The translations under genes and the position numbers were made by a program. Below are positions 7,875-15,746 of a stretch of 18,590 nucleotides of DNA, piece by piece; the stretch's first letter is position 1, and each line of letters opens with the position of its first letter. The stretch covers positions 1 to 18,590 of the forward strand of contig CAYWKD010000061.1 in the NCBI GenBank assembly GCA_964458705.1, written 5' to 3'. The notes beneath the pieces are model-generated. The model saw nothing but the letters and a program-made list of their open reading frames with translations, had not been told where the DNA came from and made no database searches. Origin of the DNA: JAAUTG01 sp964458705 (GTDB lineage Bacteria; Bacteroidota; Bacteroidia; Chitinophagales; Saprospiraceae).

Positions 7875-8612
7875 TTGAAAAATTTAATATATTGGATACC
7901 TACGTTAATTTTTGGTATTACATTTTTCGCCATCTTACTTATCTTCCATCCGCTTCAAGTCATTGCAAGAGCGATTAGTTATAATGCCCATAAATTAGTA
8001 GTAGATGCAATGGTTTGGTCGCTCAATAAATCTTTATTATTGATGGGGATGCGGAGAAAAACAATCAACCATGCAACAGCACTTCCTACCGACCGTCCTT
8101 TGATTATAGTAAGTAATCATCAAAGTATGTTTGATATTCCAACTATTGGACAAGTTTTTAGAAAGCATCATCCTAAGTATATTTCCAAGAAAAGCCTTGC
8201 TAAGGGAATTCCTAGTATCTCTTACAATATTAGGCATGGGGGTTCTGTGATTATCGACCGAAAAGATAAAGACGCTGCCGTAGCATCAATCAAAAAATTT
8301 TGTCAGTATCTGAACCAAAACAATTATGCTGGATGTATTTTTCCCGAAGGCACTCGGTCGAAGAATGGTAGCCTGCGTCCTTTTAGAAAACTTGGCTTAG
8401 CCATTATGCTTGAGCAAATGCCCGATGCCACTGTCGTACCTGTTCTTTTGCAAAATTACTGGAAGATAGGAAAATATAATATGACTCCTATTCCTTTTGG
8501 GATACCCTTAAAATGCACTGTTTTACAACCTATTGTGAGAGCAGAAAAGACTGTAAATGAAATTATTACAGAGATTGAAAATCAATTGGCTATTAATCTT
8601 GATACAGCTTAA
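7875..8612 (+). CDS. plsC: 1-acyl-sn-glycerol-3-phosphate acyltransferase (PlsC family), TTG start
   Basis: This is a membrane-bound acyltransferase that adds the second acyl chain to lysophosphatidic acid and forms phosphatidic acid, the precursor of membrane phospholipids. The protein has 245 residues. A hydrophobic N-terminal segment covers roughly residues 5-30. Motif I, NHQSMFD, is at 81-87 with catalytic His82 and Asp87. Motif II appears as GGSVIIDR (122-129), motif III as FPEGTRS (156-162) and motif IV as VVPVLL (187-192). The start is TTG at 7875: it keeps the membrane segment, no in-frame ATG occurs before codon 46, and a -7 promoter element lies just upstream. A lysophospholipid acyltransferase of slightly different specificity is possible. 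The ViaA-like gene begins 43 bases after the stop, so the two may share a transcript. Confidence 0.88.
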   Translation: MKNLIYWIPTLIFGITFFAILLIFHPLQVIARAISYNAHKLVVDAMVWSLNKSLLLMGMRRKTINHATALPTDRPLIIVSNHQSMFDIPTIGQVFRKHHPKYISKKSLAKGIPSISYNIRHGGSVIIDRKDKDAAVASIKKFCQYLNQNNYAGCIFPEGTRSKNGSLRPFRKLGLAIMLEQMPDATVVPVLLQNYWKIGKYNMTPIPFGIPLKCTVLQPIVRAEKTVNEIITEIENQLAINLDTA

Positions 8613-8655
8613 ACATACCCTCGAACAACTTTTCATAAAGTGCTGTTGAGTAATT

Positions 8656-10302
8656 ATGCAATTAGAGACGGAGCAGCTATTAGAACAAGAATTTGAGCGA
8701 TTCATTGAGTTCGGAACACTTTTGGATCGAACTACGCGCAAGTATTTAGTCGCCTACTTAAAGCAAAAAATAGGTGAAGAAGTTACGATCGTTATTGAAA
8801 GTTTGGACGAATTGAAGGATGATTACTTTCAATATTTAAGATCAGCACTAGATGATTTATTTGGTGTGAATGGTCTGCTAGATACCATGCAGCACAATCA
8901 GAAAGTGAAGCAACAAATTGTACTAGACACGCTCTACTGGCTGAGAAAATCTTATGATAAGGTAAAGTCCAAGAATCCTTACCAAGATGAAGTAAATAGG
9001 CTAGAGGGATGGGCAGTAACGCCAGTTCACGTCTTCACAGAGCGCTGGGGTTACCTTATTGATTTCTTGCGAAGTACTTACACCAAAGAGCAAATAGATC
9101 ATGACTTTTACAAAAGTCAATTCAAATCTAATCTTGCTAATAGTTCTTACAACGAGCTAGAAATATCGCAGAAAGAGCAGATAGATTTGATTTTGACCGA
9201 CTTGTTGGCGCAGTGGGATGCCCTATTGAGTGCCAAAATACTAGAATATCAACTCAAAAAATTAGAAGAAGAAAAAGAGCAGTTCACTAACCTCGTATCT
9301 GCAAAGGTAGAAGAGTATCAAAAACTGATGAAGATTGTATCGCCTTTTGCAGAATATTTAGGTAATTACTGGGATATGTCCAGAGATTTGTGGCAGAGCA
9401 CTTCGCTAGATGTGGTGCAGAAATATGATGAATTATTGAAGAATGAATCCTCCTTGCAAGAGTTGGCGGATCTGCTAGGTCGAATGCGGGAAGCAGAAAT
9501 CGAGATAGAAGAAGAATCATTTGAAAAGACCATCATTCGCCAGGAATGGGTCGTGGATGAGCTAGCAAAAGCAGAAATCGTAGGAGTGCACGAGAGTGAT
9601 AACTTGAATAATATTTTAAGTTCAGAGGTTGCTCTACTGAGTGATGCGGAAACAGAAATGCTGTTTTTAAAAAAGTATGCAGATAAGAATTTGGTAACGT
9701 TCAAATATGAAGACAGGAAACTAGTCAAAAGTAAAGATTACAAAACAGAAATATATCAAAAAGTAAAGCAAAAAGAAAAAGGACCTTTCGTCATTTGTGT
9801 GGATACTAGTGAGTCTATGATGGGACAACCTGAGCAAATCGCTAAAGTGCTTTGCTTAGGTATTCTAAAAATGGCAGCAAAGGACAATCGGCGAGCATAT
9901 CTCATCAATTTTTCTATTGGAATTGAAACTTTAGACTTATTTGATATTGCAAACAATTTAGATGCTATTGCTAAATTCCTAAATATGTCGTTTTATGGAG
10001 GAACTGATATTTCCTTGCCTTTATATGAAGCCATTCGCCAATTGAACACCAATGAATACAAAGACGCTGACGTACTTGTAATTTCCGATTTTATCATGTA
10101 CAAAGTAGATGAAGATGTGCTGAAAAATATTAGCTTCCATCAGCAGAATTACAATACACAATTTCACAGTCTCACACTTTCTAAAGAACCAAATCCTCAT
10201 ATTTTGCAATGCTTTGACACCAATTGGGTATATGATCCAAAACAGAAAGGCATTATCAAAGAGCTTACAATGGGATTGGAAACAATTAAGAATCGCTATT
10301 AA
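8656..10302 (+). CDS. ViaA-like VWA-domain protein
   Basis: This 548-residue protein resembles ViaA, the partner of the MoxR-family AAA+ ATPase RavA. Its C-terminal von Willebrand A domain (about 375-545) has an intact MIDAS metal site: DTSES at 383-387, the GGTD threonine at 450 and the SDF aspartate at 478. Features shared with ViaA are GPFVICVDTSESM, the following QIAKVLCLGILKMA helix, NRRAY, the YGGTDIS loop and VISDFI. Residues 1-370 are largely helical and rich in Glu and Lys, with a likely coiled coil near 195-225; ViaA has a helical N-terminal region too. No signal peptide or membrane helix is present. The protein is somewhat longer than E. coli ViaA. No MoxR/RavA gene lies in the window. 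The gene follows plsC by 43 bases and precedes recO by 29. E. coli RavA-ViaA has been linked to respiratory complexes and the inner membrane; a similar role here is inference. Confidence 0.82.
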   Translation: MQLETEQLLEQEFERFIEFGTLLDRTTRKYLVAYLKQKIGEEVTIVIESLDELKDDYFQYLRSALDDLFGVNGLLDTMQHNQKVKQQIVLDTLYWLRKSYDKVKSKNPYQDEVNRLEGWAVTPVHVFTERWGYLIDFLRSTYTKEQIDHDFYKSQFKSNLANSSYNELEISQKEQIDLILTDLLAQWDALLSAKILEYQLKKLEEEKEQFTNLVSAKVEEYQKLMKIVSPFAEYLGNYWDMSRDLWQSTSLDVVQKYDELLKNESSLQELADLLGRMREAEIEIEEESFEKTIIRQEWVVDELAKAEIVGVHESDNLNNILSSEVALLSDAETEMLFLKKYADKNLVTFKYEDRKLVKSKDYKTEIYQKVKQKEKGPFVICVDTSESMMGQPEQIAKVLCLGILKMAAKDNRRAYLINFSIGIETLDLFDIANNLDAIAKFLNMSFYGGTDISLPLYEAIRQLNTNEYKDADVLVISDFIMYKVDEDVLKNISFHQQNYNTQFHSLTLSKEPNPHILQCFDTNWVYDPKQKGIIKELTMGLETIKNRY

Positions 10303-10331
10303 CATAATGCTTACTTATTACTCGAACAACA

Positions 10332-11054
10332 ATGTTGCTAAAAACGAAGGGAGTCGTACTGAGGTCTTTCAAATATGGAGAAACTAGCTTAATCACCGAG
10401 GTTTACACAGAAGCTAAAGGATTAAAAAGGTACATTATTTCTGGCGTTAGAAAGAAAAAAGCCAAGGTAAGTGCGGGATTGTTTCAAGTTATGTCCTTAG
10501 TCGAATTGGTTGCTTATGATCGAGAGGACAAAAAATTAAATCGCATTAAAGAAATTAAACCAGCTCACCTTTATCAGCGTATTCCCTTCGATGTAGTGCG
10601 TAGTTCAGTTGGACTATTTTTAGTAGAGTTGTCCCAAAAATGCTTACGACAAAGTGAACAAAATGAAGCCCTGTTTGACTTTTTGTATCAATCTTTTATT
10701 TGGCTAGATGAGTCTCCTCATTCTGTTGCTAATCTGCATATTTGCTTTTTGCTGAAACTATCGGATTTCATGGGCTTTGCCCCTAGCGGTGAATGTTGCG
10801 CTGCTACACCTTTTTTCGACTTGAAAGAAGGCTATTTCGTCCCATATCAACCAATAAAGCATTCGCTAGATACATCAATGAGTAGTCTGATGGAAGCATT
10901 TTGTCAAACGTCTATTTTTGAAGCACATAACATACCACTGAGTCGCTCGCAACGCCATTTATTCCTAGAATGTTTGATTGAATATTACCAACTGCACATT
11001 GATAATTTTCCAGTCATGCAGGCACATCAAATACTGAAGGATGTACTTAGTTGA
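10332..11054 (+). CDS. recO: DNA repair protein RecO
   Basis: RecO works with RecR to load RecA onto SSB-coated single-stranded DNA in the RecF-type recombination pathway, and it also anneals complementary strands. The 240-residue protein has the N-terminal OB fold (about residues 1-80), beginning with the family-typical KTKGVVLRSFKYGETSLI stretch. Basic residues near GVRKKKAKV (38-46) fit DNA binding. The C-terminal helical domain includes SDFMGFAPS (144-152), which normally precedes a zinc site. Here only the pair Cys155-Cys156 remains, so the four-cysteine zinc finger of some RecO proteins is probably absent. The conserved C-terminal helix ends with ILKDVLS. The gene is 29 bases after the ViaA-like gene and 95 bases before dnaN, which has its own promoter. 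Confidence 0.94.
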   Translation: MLLKTKGVVLRSFKYGETSLITEVYTEAKGLKRYIISGVRKKKAKVSAGLFQVMSLVELVAYDREDKKLNRIKEIKPAHLYQRIPFDVVRSSVGLFLVELSQKCLRQSEQNEALFDFLYQSFIWLDESPHSVANLHICFLLKLSDFMGFAPSGECCAATPFFDLKEGYFVPYQPIKHSLDTSMSSLMEAFCQTSIFEAHNIPLSRSQRHLFLECLIEYYQLHIDNFPVMQAHQILKDVLS

Positions 11055-11084
11055 TTGTTTTCCACATTTTGTGAGTAATATCTG

Positions 11085-11114
11085 TTGAAAAGATGGTTAT
11101 AAGCCTTAACTTTG
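11085..11114 (+). promoter_or_regulatory. Bacteroidota-type promoter of dnaN
   Basis: TTG at 11085-11087 is followed after 19 bases by TAACTTTG at 11107-11114, an exact TAnnTTTG match at consensus spacing. Transcription would start near 11121 and leave a leader of about 30 bases. This implies that dnaN is expressed independently of recO. Confidence 0.58.
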
Positions 11115-11149
11115 TAAGCAATTTTTAGGTCTGATAAACAAAATACAAC

Positions 11150-12265
11150 ATGAAGTTCAGCGTCTCCTCTTCTGAGTTACTAAAAAAAATGCAAGTTGCC
11201 AATGGAGTAATTGGTTCTAATCCAGTATTGCCTATTCTGGAAGATTTCTTGTTTTCTATCGAAGATAATGTTCTAACCATTGCTGCCACAGATTTAGAGA
11301 CTTCCGTGACGACTGAAATCGAAGTAATGTCGGATAGTGATGGTTCAGTGGCTATACCTGCTAGAATCTTACTAGATACTCTAAAGGCACTGCCGCAGCA
11401 GCCTATTACCTTCAATATCAATGAAGAAAATAATAGCATAGAAATCACCTCTGCTTATGGTAAATATCGTTTAGCGGGAGAAAAAGGCGAGGACTTTCCT
11501 AAAATCCCTGAACCCGATATTGTGGATGAAATCACCATACAAGCACCTATGCTAGCACAAATTATTGCTAAGACGCTCTTTGCAACCAGTAATGATGAAC
11601 TTCGCCCTGCGATGACAGGAGTTTACTTTCAGGTAGATTTTGGAAAATTAGTATGTGTAGCTACAGATGCTCATAAATTGGTGAAATATGCTTTTAGCGA
11701 TATTTCGAGCGATGTCTCCACTTCTTTTATTATTCCTAAAAAAGCCTTGAACCTCTTGAAGTCAGCACTTCCAGAAAGTGGAAACGTTAAATTAGCATTC
11801 AATAAGTCTAATACCTTCTTCTCTTTTGAAGGTACTAATCTGGTTGGTCGATTGGTGGATGCTCGCTATCCCGACTACAATGCAGTCATTCCAGTAGATA
11901 ACCCAAACACGCTGACAGTCAGTCGTCAGGATTTATTAAGCTCCCTCAAGCGTATTGCTATTTATGCCAATAAAACAACCAATCAAGTTGTACTCAACAT
12001 CACAGAAAGCAGCTTGACTATTTCTGCTCAAGACCTAGACTTTTCTAATGAAGCCACTGAGCAAATAGCTTGTAACTACGAAGGGGAAGCACTGACAATT
12101 GGTTTCAACGCAAGATTTTTGATAGAAATGCTAGGAGTAATGGAATCAGATGAGGTCAAGTTCGAACTTTCTTCACCAACTAGAGCAGGGATTTTGCTGC
12201 CGAGTGATGTGGTAGAGGGAGAAGAAATATTGATGCTGGTAATGCCTGTTATGCTGAGCAACTAA
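11150..12265 (+). CDS. dnaN: DNA polymerase III beta subunit (sliding clamp)
   Basis: DnaN forms the ring-shaped dimer that encircles DNA and tethers DNA polymerase III and many repair proteins. The 371-residue length is standard. Three clamp domains can be placed at about 1-125, 128-250 and 252-371. Conserved landmarks are the N-terminal VLPILEDFLF region (26-35), ATDAHKLV (171-178), RLVDARYPDY at 234-243 (the inter-domain region of the partner-binding pocket) and the C-terminal MLVMPVML (362-369), which matches the MPMRL-type tail that lines the same pocket in E. coli. dnaN is commonly next to dnaA and recF in other phyla; here it follows recO and precedes a secreted beta-propeller, a dispersed arrangement not surprising for Bacteroidota. 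A dedicated promoter lies upstream at 11085-11114. Confidence 0.97.
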   Translation: MKFSVSSSELLKKMQVANGVIGSNPVLPILEDFLFSIEDNVLTIAATDLETSVTTEIEVMSDSDGSVAIPARILLDTLKALPQQPITFNINEENNSIEITSAYGKYRLAGEKGEDFPKIPEPDIVDEITIQAPMLAQIIAKTLFATSNDELRPAMTGVYFQVDFGKLVCVATDAHKLVKYAFSDISSDVSTSFIIPKKALNLLKSALPESGNVKLAFNKSNTFFSFEGTNLVGRLVDARYPDYNAVIPVDNPNTLTVSRQDLLSSLKRIAIYANKTTNQVVLNITESSLTISAQDLDFSNEATEQIACNYEGEALTIGFNARFLIEMLGVMESDEVKFELSSPTRAGILLPSDVVEGEEILMLVMPVMLSN

Positions 12266-12317
12266 AATATAAAAGCTGAAAAAACGTTCCAAAGGCTAAT
12301 ATAAATCCATATTCTAA

Positions 12318-13196
12318 ATGAAGTTGACATACTTGCTATTCTTGGCTACGTACATTTTTCCAAGTCTTTTACTGGCACAAAAGTACAACTTCTGTTACAC
12401 ACTTGCTGAACCTAATCAGACAATGCTCCTACCGAAGGTGCTGGAAGAAATATCAGGTATTGCACTTTCGGAAGAGGAGCAATTTTTATTTGCAGTACAA
12501 GATGAAAAAGGCTTAATCTTCAAAATTGATAAGCAGAAAGGGGAAGTGTTATCTCACTTTGAATTTTGGAAAGATGGTGACTATGAGGATATCGAAGTAG
12601 TCAACGGTAAGATTTACGTACTAAAAAATACAGGTACGATTTATGAAGTGACTTATCCTGACACGCCAAGTCAGTCTGTTAATAAATACAACTTATACCT
12701 GACGGATGATAACGATGCAGAAGGCTTGACTTATGACTCAAACAACGATCGACTCTTAATCGCTTGCAAAAAAAGTATGAATGACGAAAGCCAAAGACAA
12801 ATATATGCCTTTGATATTGACTCAAAAAAAATATCAGAACAACCTGTCTTTCTAATTAACCACGAGGAAATTGTCTCATTCCTAGAAACCCATCCAGCAC
12901 TGAAGAAGTGGAATAAATTGATTGAATTTTTTGATCCAAATGAAGCAACGCTAGCCTTTTCTCCTTCTGCAATAGCTATTCATCCCACGACAAAGGAAAT
13001 GTACTTACTTTCTTCTGTTGGTAAGATTTTAATGGTTTTAGACGCTGATGGGAAATTGCTTCATATTGAAAAACTAAGTAAAAAGGCACACTGTCAGCCA
13101 GAAGGTATTTGTTTTGAGGCAGATGGTACTTTGTTCATTTCCAATGAGGGTAAGGATGGTTTACAGGGATGTATATTGCGTTTTGAAATGAAATAG
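12318..13196 (+). CDS. secreted SdiA-regulated-type beta-propeller protein
   Basis: This exported 292-residue protein resembles the SdiA-regulated family (PF06977), beta-propellers of unknown biochemical role. A signal peptide covers residues 1-20 and probably cleaves after LLLA. Family-like landmarks are VLEEISGIAL (41-50), DGDYEDIEVVNGKIYVL (86-102), NDAEGLTYD (132-140) and CQPEGICFEADGTLFISNEG (259-278). These glutamate- and aspartate-containing blade motifs recall esterase-like and phytase-like propellers, so metal binding or hydrolysis is possible but not shown. The protein is expected in the periplasm or outside the cell. It starts 52 bases after dnaN and may be transcribed with it, though the pairing has no obvious logic. 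No clear terminator follows; a poor hairpin near 13218-13235 lacks a T tract. Confidence 0.77.
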   Translation: MKLTYLLFLATYIFPSLLLAQKYNFCYTLAEPNQTMLLPKVLEEISGIALSEEEQFLFAVQDEKGLIFKIDKQKGEVLSHFEFWKDGDYEDIEVVNGKIYVLKNTGTIYEVTYPDTPSQSVNKYNLYLTDDNDAEGLTYDSNNDRLLIACKKSMNDESQRQIYAFDIDSKKISEQPVFLINHEEIVSFLETHPALKKWNKLIEFFDPNEATLAFSPSAIAIHPTTKEMYLLSSVGKILMVLDADGKLLHIEKLSKKAHCQPEGICFEADGTLFISNEGKDGLQGCILRFEMK

Positions 13197-13459
13197 TCTT
13201 TTAAGGATACAAAACAGACTTTGCTGCACAGCAAGTTTAGCTCTTCCTACTAACACTGAACTTTTTAAATCTTCACCTCTGACTTGTAATTAATGAGTAC
13301 AAAACTGCCAGCAACTTGCAACGAATAAATTAGTAGTCATTTTTGTGTCATTTAACGCTTTGTAAAGTTTTAAAAATCAATAATTGGTGAACATTAATTG
13401 CAATTGCGTCTTTAGAATGCATTTACAATCATTTTATAATAAAAACAAATCCGATTATC

Positions 13460-14395
13460 ATGAGATCACCAATCAATTTATTAATGCTATTGGTAGCACT
13501 GACTTTCTCATTCGTGTCATGCGAAGAAGCAGAGGAAAATAATGATGTGCCAAACACAGAAAAAACGGTAGCACAAATAGCTGCTGACGATGAACAGTTC
13601 AGCACGCTTGTAAGCGCACTAAGTAGAGTTGACCTAGTAAGTGTACTAGAAGGTACAGGTCCTTTTACTGTTTTTGCGCCAACGAACGCAGCTTTTGAGG
13701 CGTTAGGAGTTGACTTATCTACGCTGAGCGACGAAGCACTAAAAGAAATTTTATTGTACCATGTTTTTGTAGGACAAGGAATTGCTGCTGCTGACATCGC
13801 TGAGGGACAAACCTATCTTGGGACGGCTGCTGCAACAGGTCCAAACGGAACAAACTTGTCAATATTGGTTGAAAAAACTGGTAACTCAGTAAAAATCAAT
13901 GGTGGTGTGAACGTAACAGCGACTGACATTACAGGTAATAATGGTATTATTCATGTGGTGGATAAAGTTATTACGCCACTGAATATAGTAGAGCATGCTG
14001 CTGCAAATAGCAACTTTTCTGAGCTAGTAAGTGCTTTAGGTGCTGCATCTGGAGATTTAGTAAATGTACTTTCAGGAGATGGACCGTTTACAGTATTTGC
14101 TCCATTGAACAGTGCTTTTGGAGCTATTAGTGATGTAGTGGCAGGTTTGTCTGCTGACCAATTGGCAAAAGTGTTGACCTATCACGTTGCTTCAGGCAAT
14201 GTTCGTTCTGACGCTTTATCTGATGGAATGATGGTTACAACAGTCAATGGAGAGCAGTTCACAATTAACTTGGGCGACACGGTTACAATTACGGATGCAC
14301 AAGGTAATACATCAACTGTGGTATTGACAGACGTACAAGGCACAAATGGTGTCATTCATGCAATAGACACTGTGGTTTTACCGAATGAATTGTAA
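13460..14395 (+). CDS. fasciclin (FAS1) lipoprotein with two FAS1 domains
   Basis: This is a probable surface or periplasmic lipoprotein of 311 residues. The signal peptide ends in a lipobox FVSC, with Cys21 as the lipidated residue, followed by an acidic linker (EEAEENND). Two tandem FAS1 domains follow. The first has H1 motif GPFTVFAPTNAAF (67-79), YH at 100-101 and H2 motif NGIIHVVDKVITP (161-173). The second has GPFTVFAPLNSAF (208-220), YH at 241-242 and NGVIHAIDTVVLP (296-308). FAS1 domains mediate cell adhesion and matrix binding in many organisms; the ligand here is unknown. Acidic residues after the lipidated Cys may act as a surface-export signal in Bacteroidota. The gene stands alone, with a 263-base leader region and a strong terminator, so it is probably a single-gene transcript. 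Confidence 0.93.
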   Translation: MRSPINLLMLLVALTFSFVSCEEAEENNDVPNTEKTVAQIAADDEQFSTLVSALSRVDLVSVLEGTGPFTVFAPTNAAFEALGVDLSTLSDEALKEILLYHVFVGQGIAAADIAEGQTYLGTAAATGPNGTNLSILVEKTGNSVKINGGVNVTATDITGNNGIIHVVDKVITPLNIVEHAAANSNFSELVSALGAASGDLVNVLSGDGPFTVFAPLNSAFGAISDVVAGLSADQLAKVLTYHVASGNVRSDALSDGMMVTTVNGEQFTINLGDTVTITDAQGNTSTVVLTDVQGTNGVIHAIDTVVLPNEL

Positions 14396-14426
14396 GAACT
14401 ACAATTCACTATAAATTACGGAAGTG

Positions 14427-14462
14427 AAATCCTTGCCAAATTTACTTTGGCAAGGATTTTTT
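14427..14462 (+). terminator. intrinsic terminator after the FAS1 lipoprotein gene
   Basis: A perfect 14-base-pair stem joins AAATCCTTGCCAAA (14427-14440) and TTTGGCAAGGATTT (14446-14459) across a five-base loop (TTTAC). The 3' arm runs into six consecutive T bases (14457-14462). It lies about 30 bases after the stop codon and is the clearest intrinsic terminator in the window. Confidence 0.9.
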
Positions 14463-14610
14463 AGTTCATCAAGGCTCACTCACTAACACCTCACTCATAG
14501 TATAGCCTGATATGCTTACTTTTCGATACCTTTCAGTATTTACAAATAGTAACTTTACCAATAATTGCCACTAATGCCTTTTTAATGCTAATTTCATTAA
14601 CACAAAAACC

Positions 14611-14618
14611 TACTTTTG
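14611..14618 (+). promoter_or_regulatory. -7 element of galE
   Basis: TACTTTTG matches TAnnTTTG exactly, 30 bases before the galE ATG. Transcription would start near 14625. No good TTTG is visible 17-21 bases upstream, so the -33 half is weak. The strong terminator upstream means that galE needs its own promoter, which supports this assignment. Confidence 0.45.
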
Positions 14619-14648
14619 TAGTATTACCATATTTCAAACTATCTGATT

Positions 14649-15674
14649 ATGAACAAGAAAGTATTAGTTACAGGTGGCATGGGCTATATTGGCAGCCATA
14701 CAATCGTAGATTTGATTGATAATGGATTTGATGTTATTAGTATTGATAATTTCCTGAACTCCTCATCGAAGGTGCTGGATGGAATTGAGCAAATTACGGG
14801 CGTCAGGGTGAAGAATTACAACACAGATTTAGTCAATTTTAAAGCAACAAAGGCAGTATTTGCTGATAATCCTGATATTGTCGGAGTGATTCACTTCGCC
14901 GCTATGAAAGCAGTTGGAGAATCCGTAGAAAAGCCATGGGAATATTTCTATAACAACATCAACGGCTTGCTTCATATTTTGAAATGCTGCAAAGATTTTC
15001 AAGTTCCAAACTTTATCTTTTCTTCGTCTTGCTCTGTTTATGGCAATGCGAACGAACTGCCCGTAACAGAAGCGACCCCAATGAGTGAAGCGGAATCCCC
15101 TTACGCTCGCACAAAGCAAATGGGGGAGCATATTATCCACGATTTTGCTAAGGCGCATCTTAATTTCAATGCTATTTTATTGCGTTATTTTAATCCAGCA
15201 GGCGCACACGAAAGCGGAATTATTGGGGAGTCACCAACTACAAATGCCAGTAATCTTGTACCTGTCATCACAGGGGTTGCTATTGGAAAGCGAGAGAAGT
15301 TGACCGTTTTTGGGAGTGATTATGACACGAGAGATGGCAGTTGTGTTAGAGATTATATTCATGTTATGGATTTGGCAAACGCTCATACAAAATCATTACA
15401 ATATACTATTGCTGGCAACAATAAGAGTAATTGTGAGACTTTCAATTTAGGAATTGGAGAAGGTGCAACAGTACTAGAGGCTGTTCATGCTTTTGAAAAA
15501 GTAACGGGTAAGCAGTTGAACTACGAAATTGGACAGAGAAGAATGGGGGATGTAGTTGCGATTTATGCAAATAATGACAAAGCAATTCATCAGTTAGGCT
15601 GGAAACCTACCCGAAGTATTGAGGACATTATGAGAACGGCTTGGGAATGGGAAAAAGCAAGCGCTACTGTTTAA
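14649..15674 (+). CDS. galE: UDP-glucose 4-epimerase
   Basis: GalE interconverts UDP-glucose and UDP-galactose with bound NAD and supplies galactose for surface polysaccharides and galactose catabolism. The 341-residue protein is a full-length extended short-chain dehydrogenase. The NAD-binding motif GGMGYIG is at residues 9-15. Catalytic residues are Ser127 in FSSSCSVYG (124-132) and Tyr152 with Lys156 in SPYARTKQ (150-157). The RYFNPAGAHESG stretch (179-190) and RDYIHVMDLA (234-243) are typical of GalE and lie at the sugar-nucleotide site. The usual bacterial partners galK and galT are absent, and the next gene is an OstA-like envelope protein 54 bases on, so a role in envelope polysaccharide or LPS sugar supply is plausible. 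That role is inferred from position. Confidence 0.96.
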   Translation: MNKKVLVTGGMGYIGSHTIVDLIDNGFDVISIDNFLNSSSKVLDGIEQITGVRVKNYNTDLVNFKATKAVFADNPDIVGVIHFAAMKAVGESVEKPWEYFYNNINGLLHILKCCKDFQVPNFIFSSSCSVYGNANELPVTEATPMSEAESPYARTKQMGEHIIHDFAKAHLNFNAILLRYFNPAGAHESGIIGESPTTNASNLVPVITGVAIGKREKLTVFGSDYDTRDGSCVRDYIHVMDLANAHTKSLQYTIAGNNKSNCETFNLGIGEGATVLEAVHAFEKVTGKQLNYEIGQRRMGDVVAIYANNDKAIHQLGWKPTRSIEDIMRTAWEWEKASATV

Positions 15675-15713
15675 GGAAGTGTTATAAAGCCAAGCTGGAT
15701 TAAAGATTATTGC

Positions 15714-15721
15714 TAGTTTTG
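15714..15721 (+). promoter_or_regulatory. possible -7 element of the OstA-like gene
   Basis: TAGTTTTG matches TAnnTTTG exactly. Transcription would start near 15728, right on the upstream TTG candidate start (15729) and about 19 bases before the ATG at 15747, which argues for the ATG. No TTG is found at the usual upstream distance, so this element is tentative; read-through from galE is also possible. Confidence 0.35.
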
Positions 15722-15746
15722 TTCGTTATTGGAATTAAACAAAATT

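Noticed and set aside
9366..9728. 120-codon open frame on the minus strand inside the ViaA-like gene
   Set aside because: It is antisense to a well-supported coding region and its Ser-rich composition is typical of a shadow frame; no family features.
13218..13235. Small hairpin after the SdiA-regulated-type gene, considered as a terminator
   Set aside because: Short stem with a bulge and no downstream T tract.
13429..13797. 122-codon minus-strand frame opposite the FAS1 gene
   Set aside because: Low-complexity Ser/Ala-rich translation antisense to two clear FAS1 domains; a shadow.
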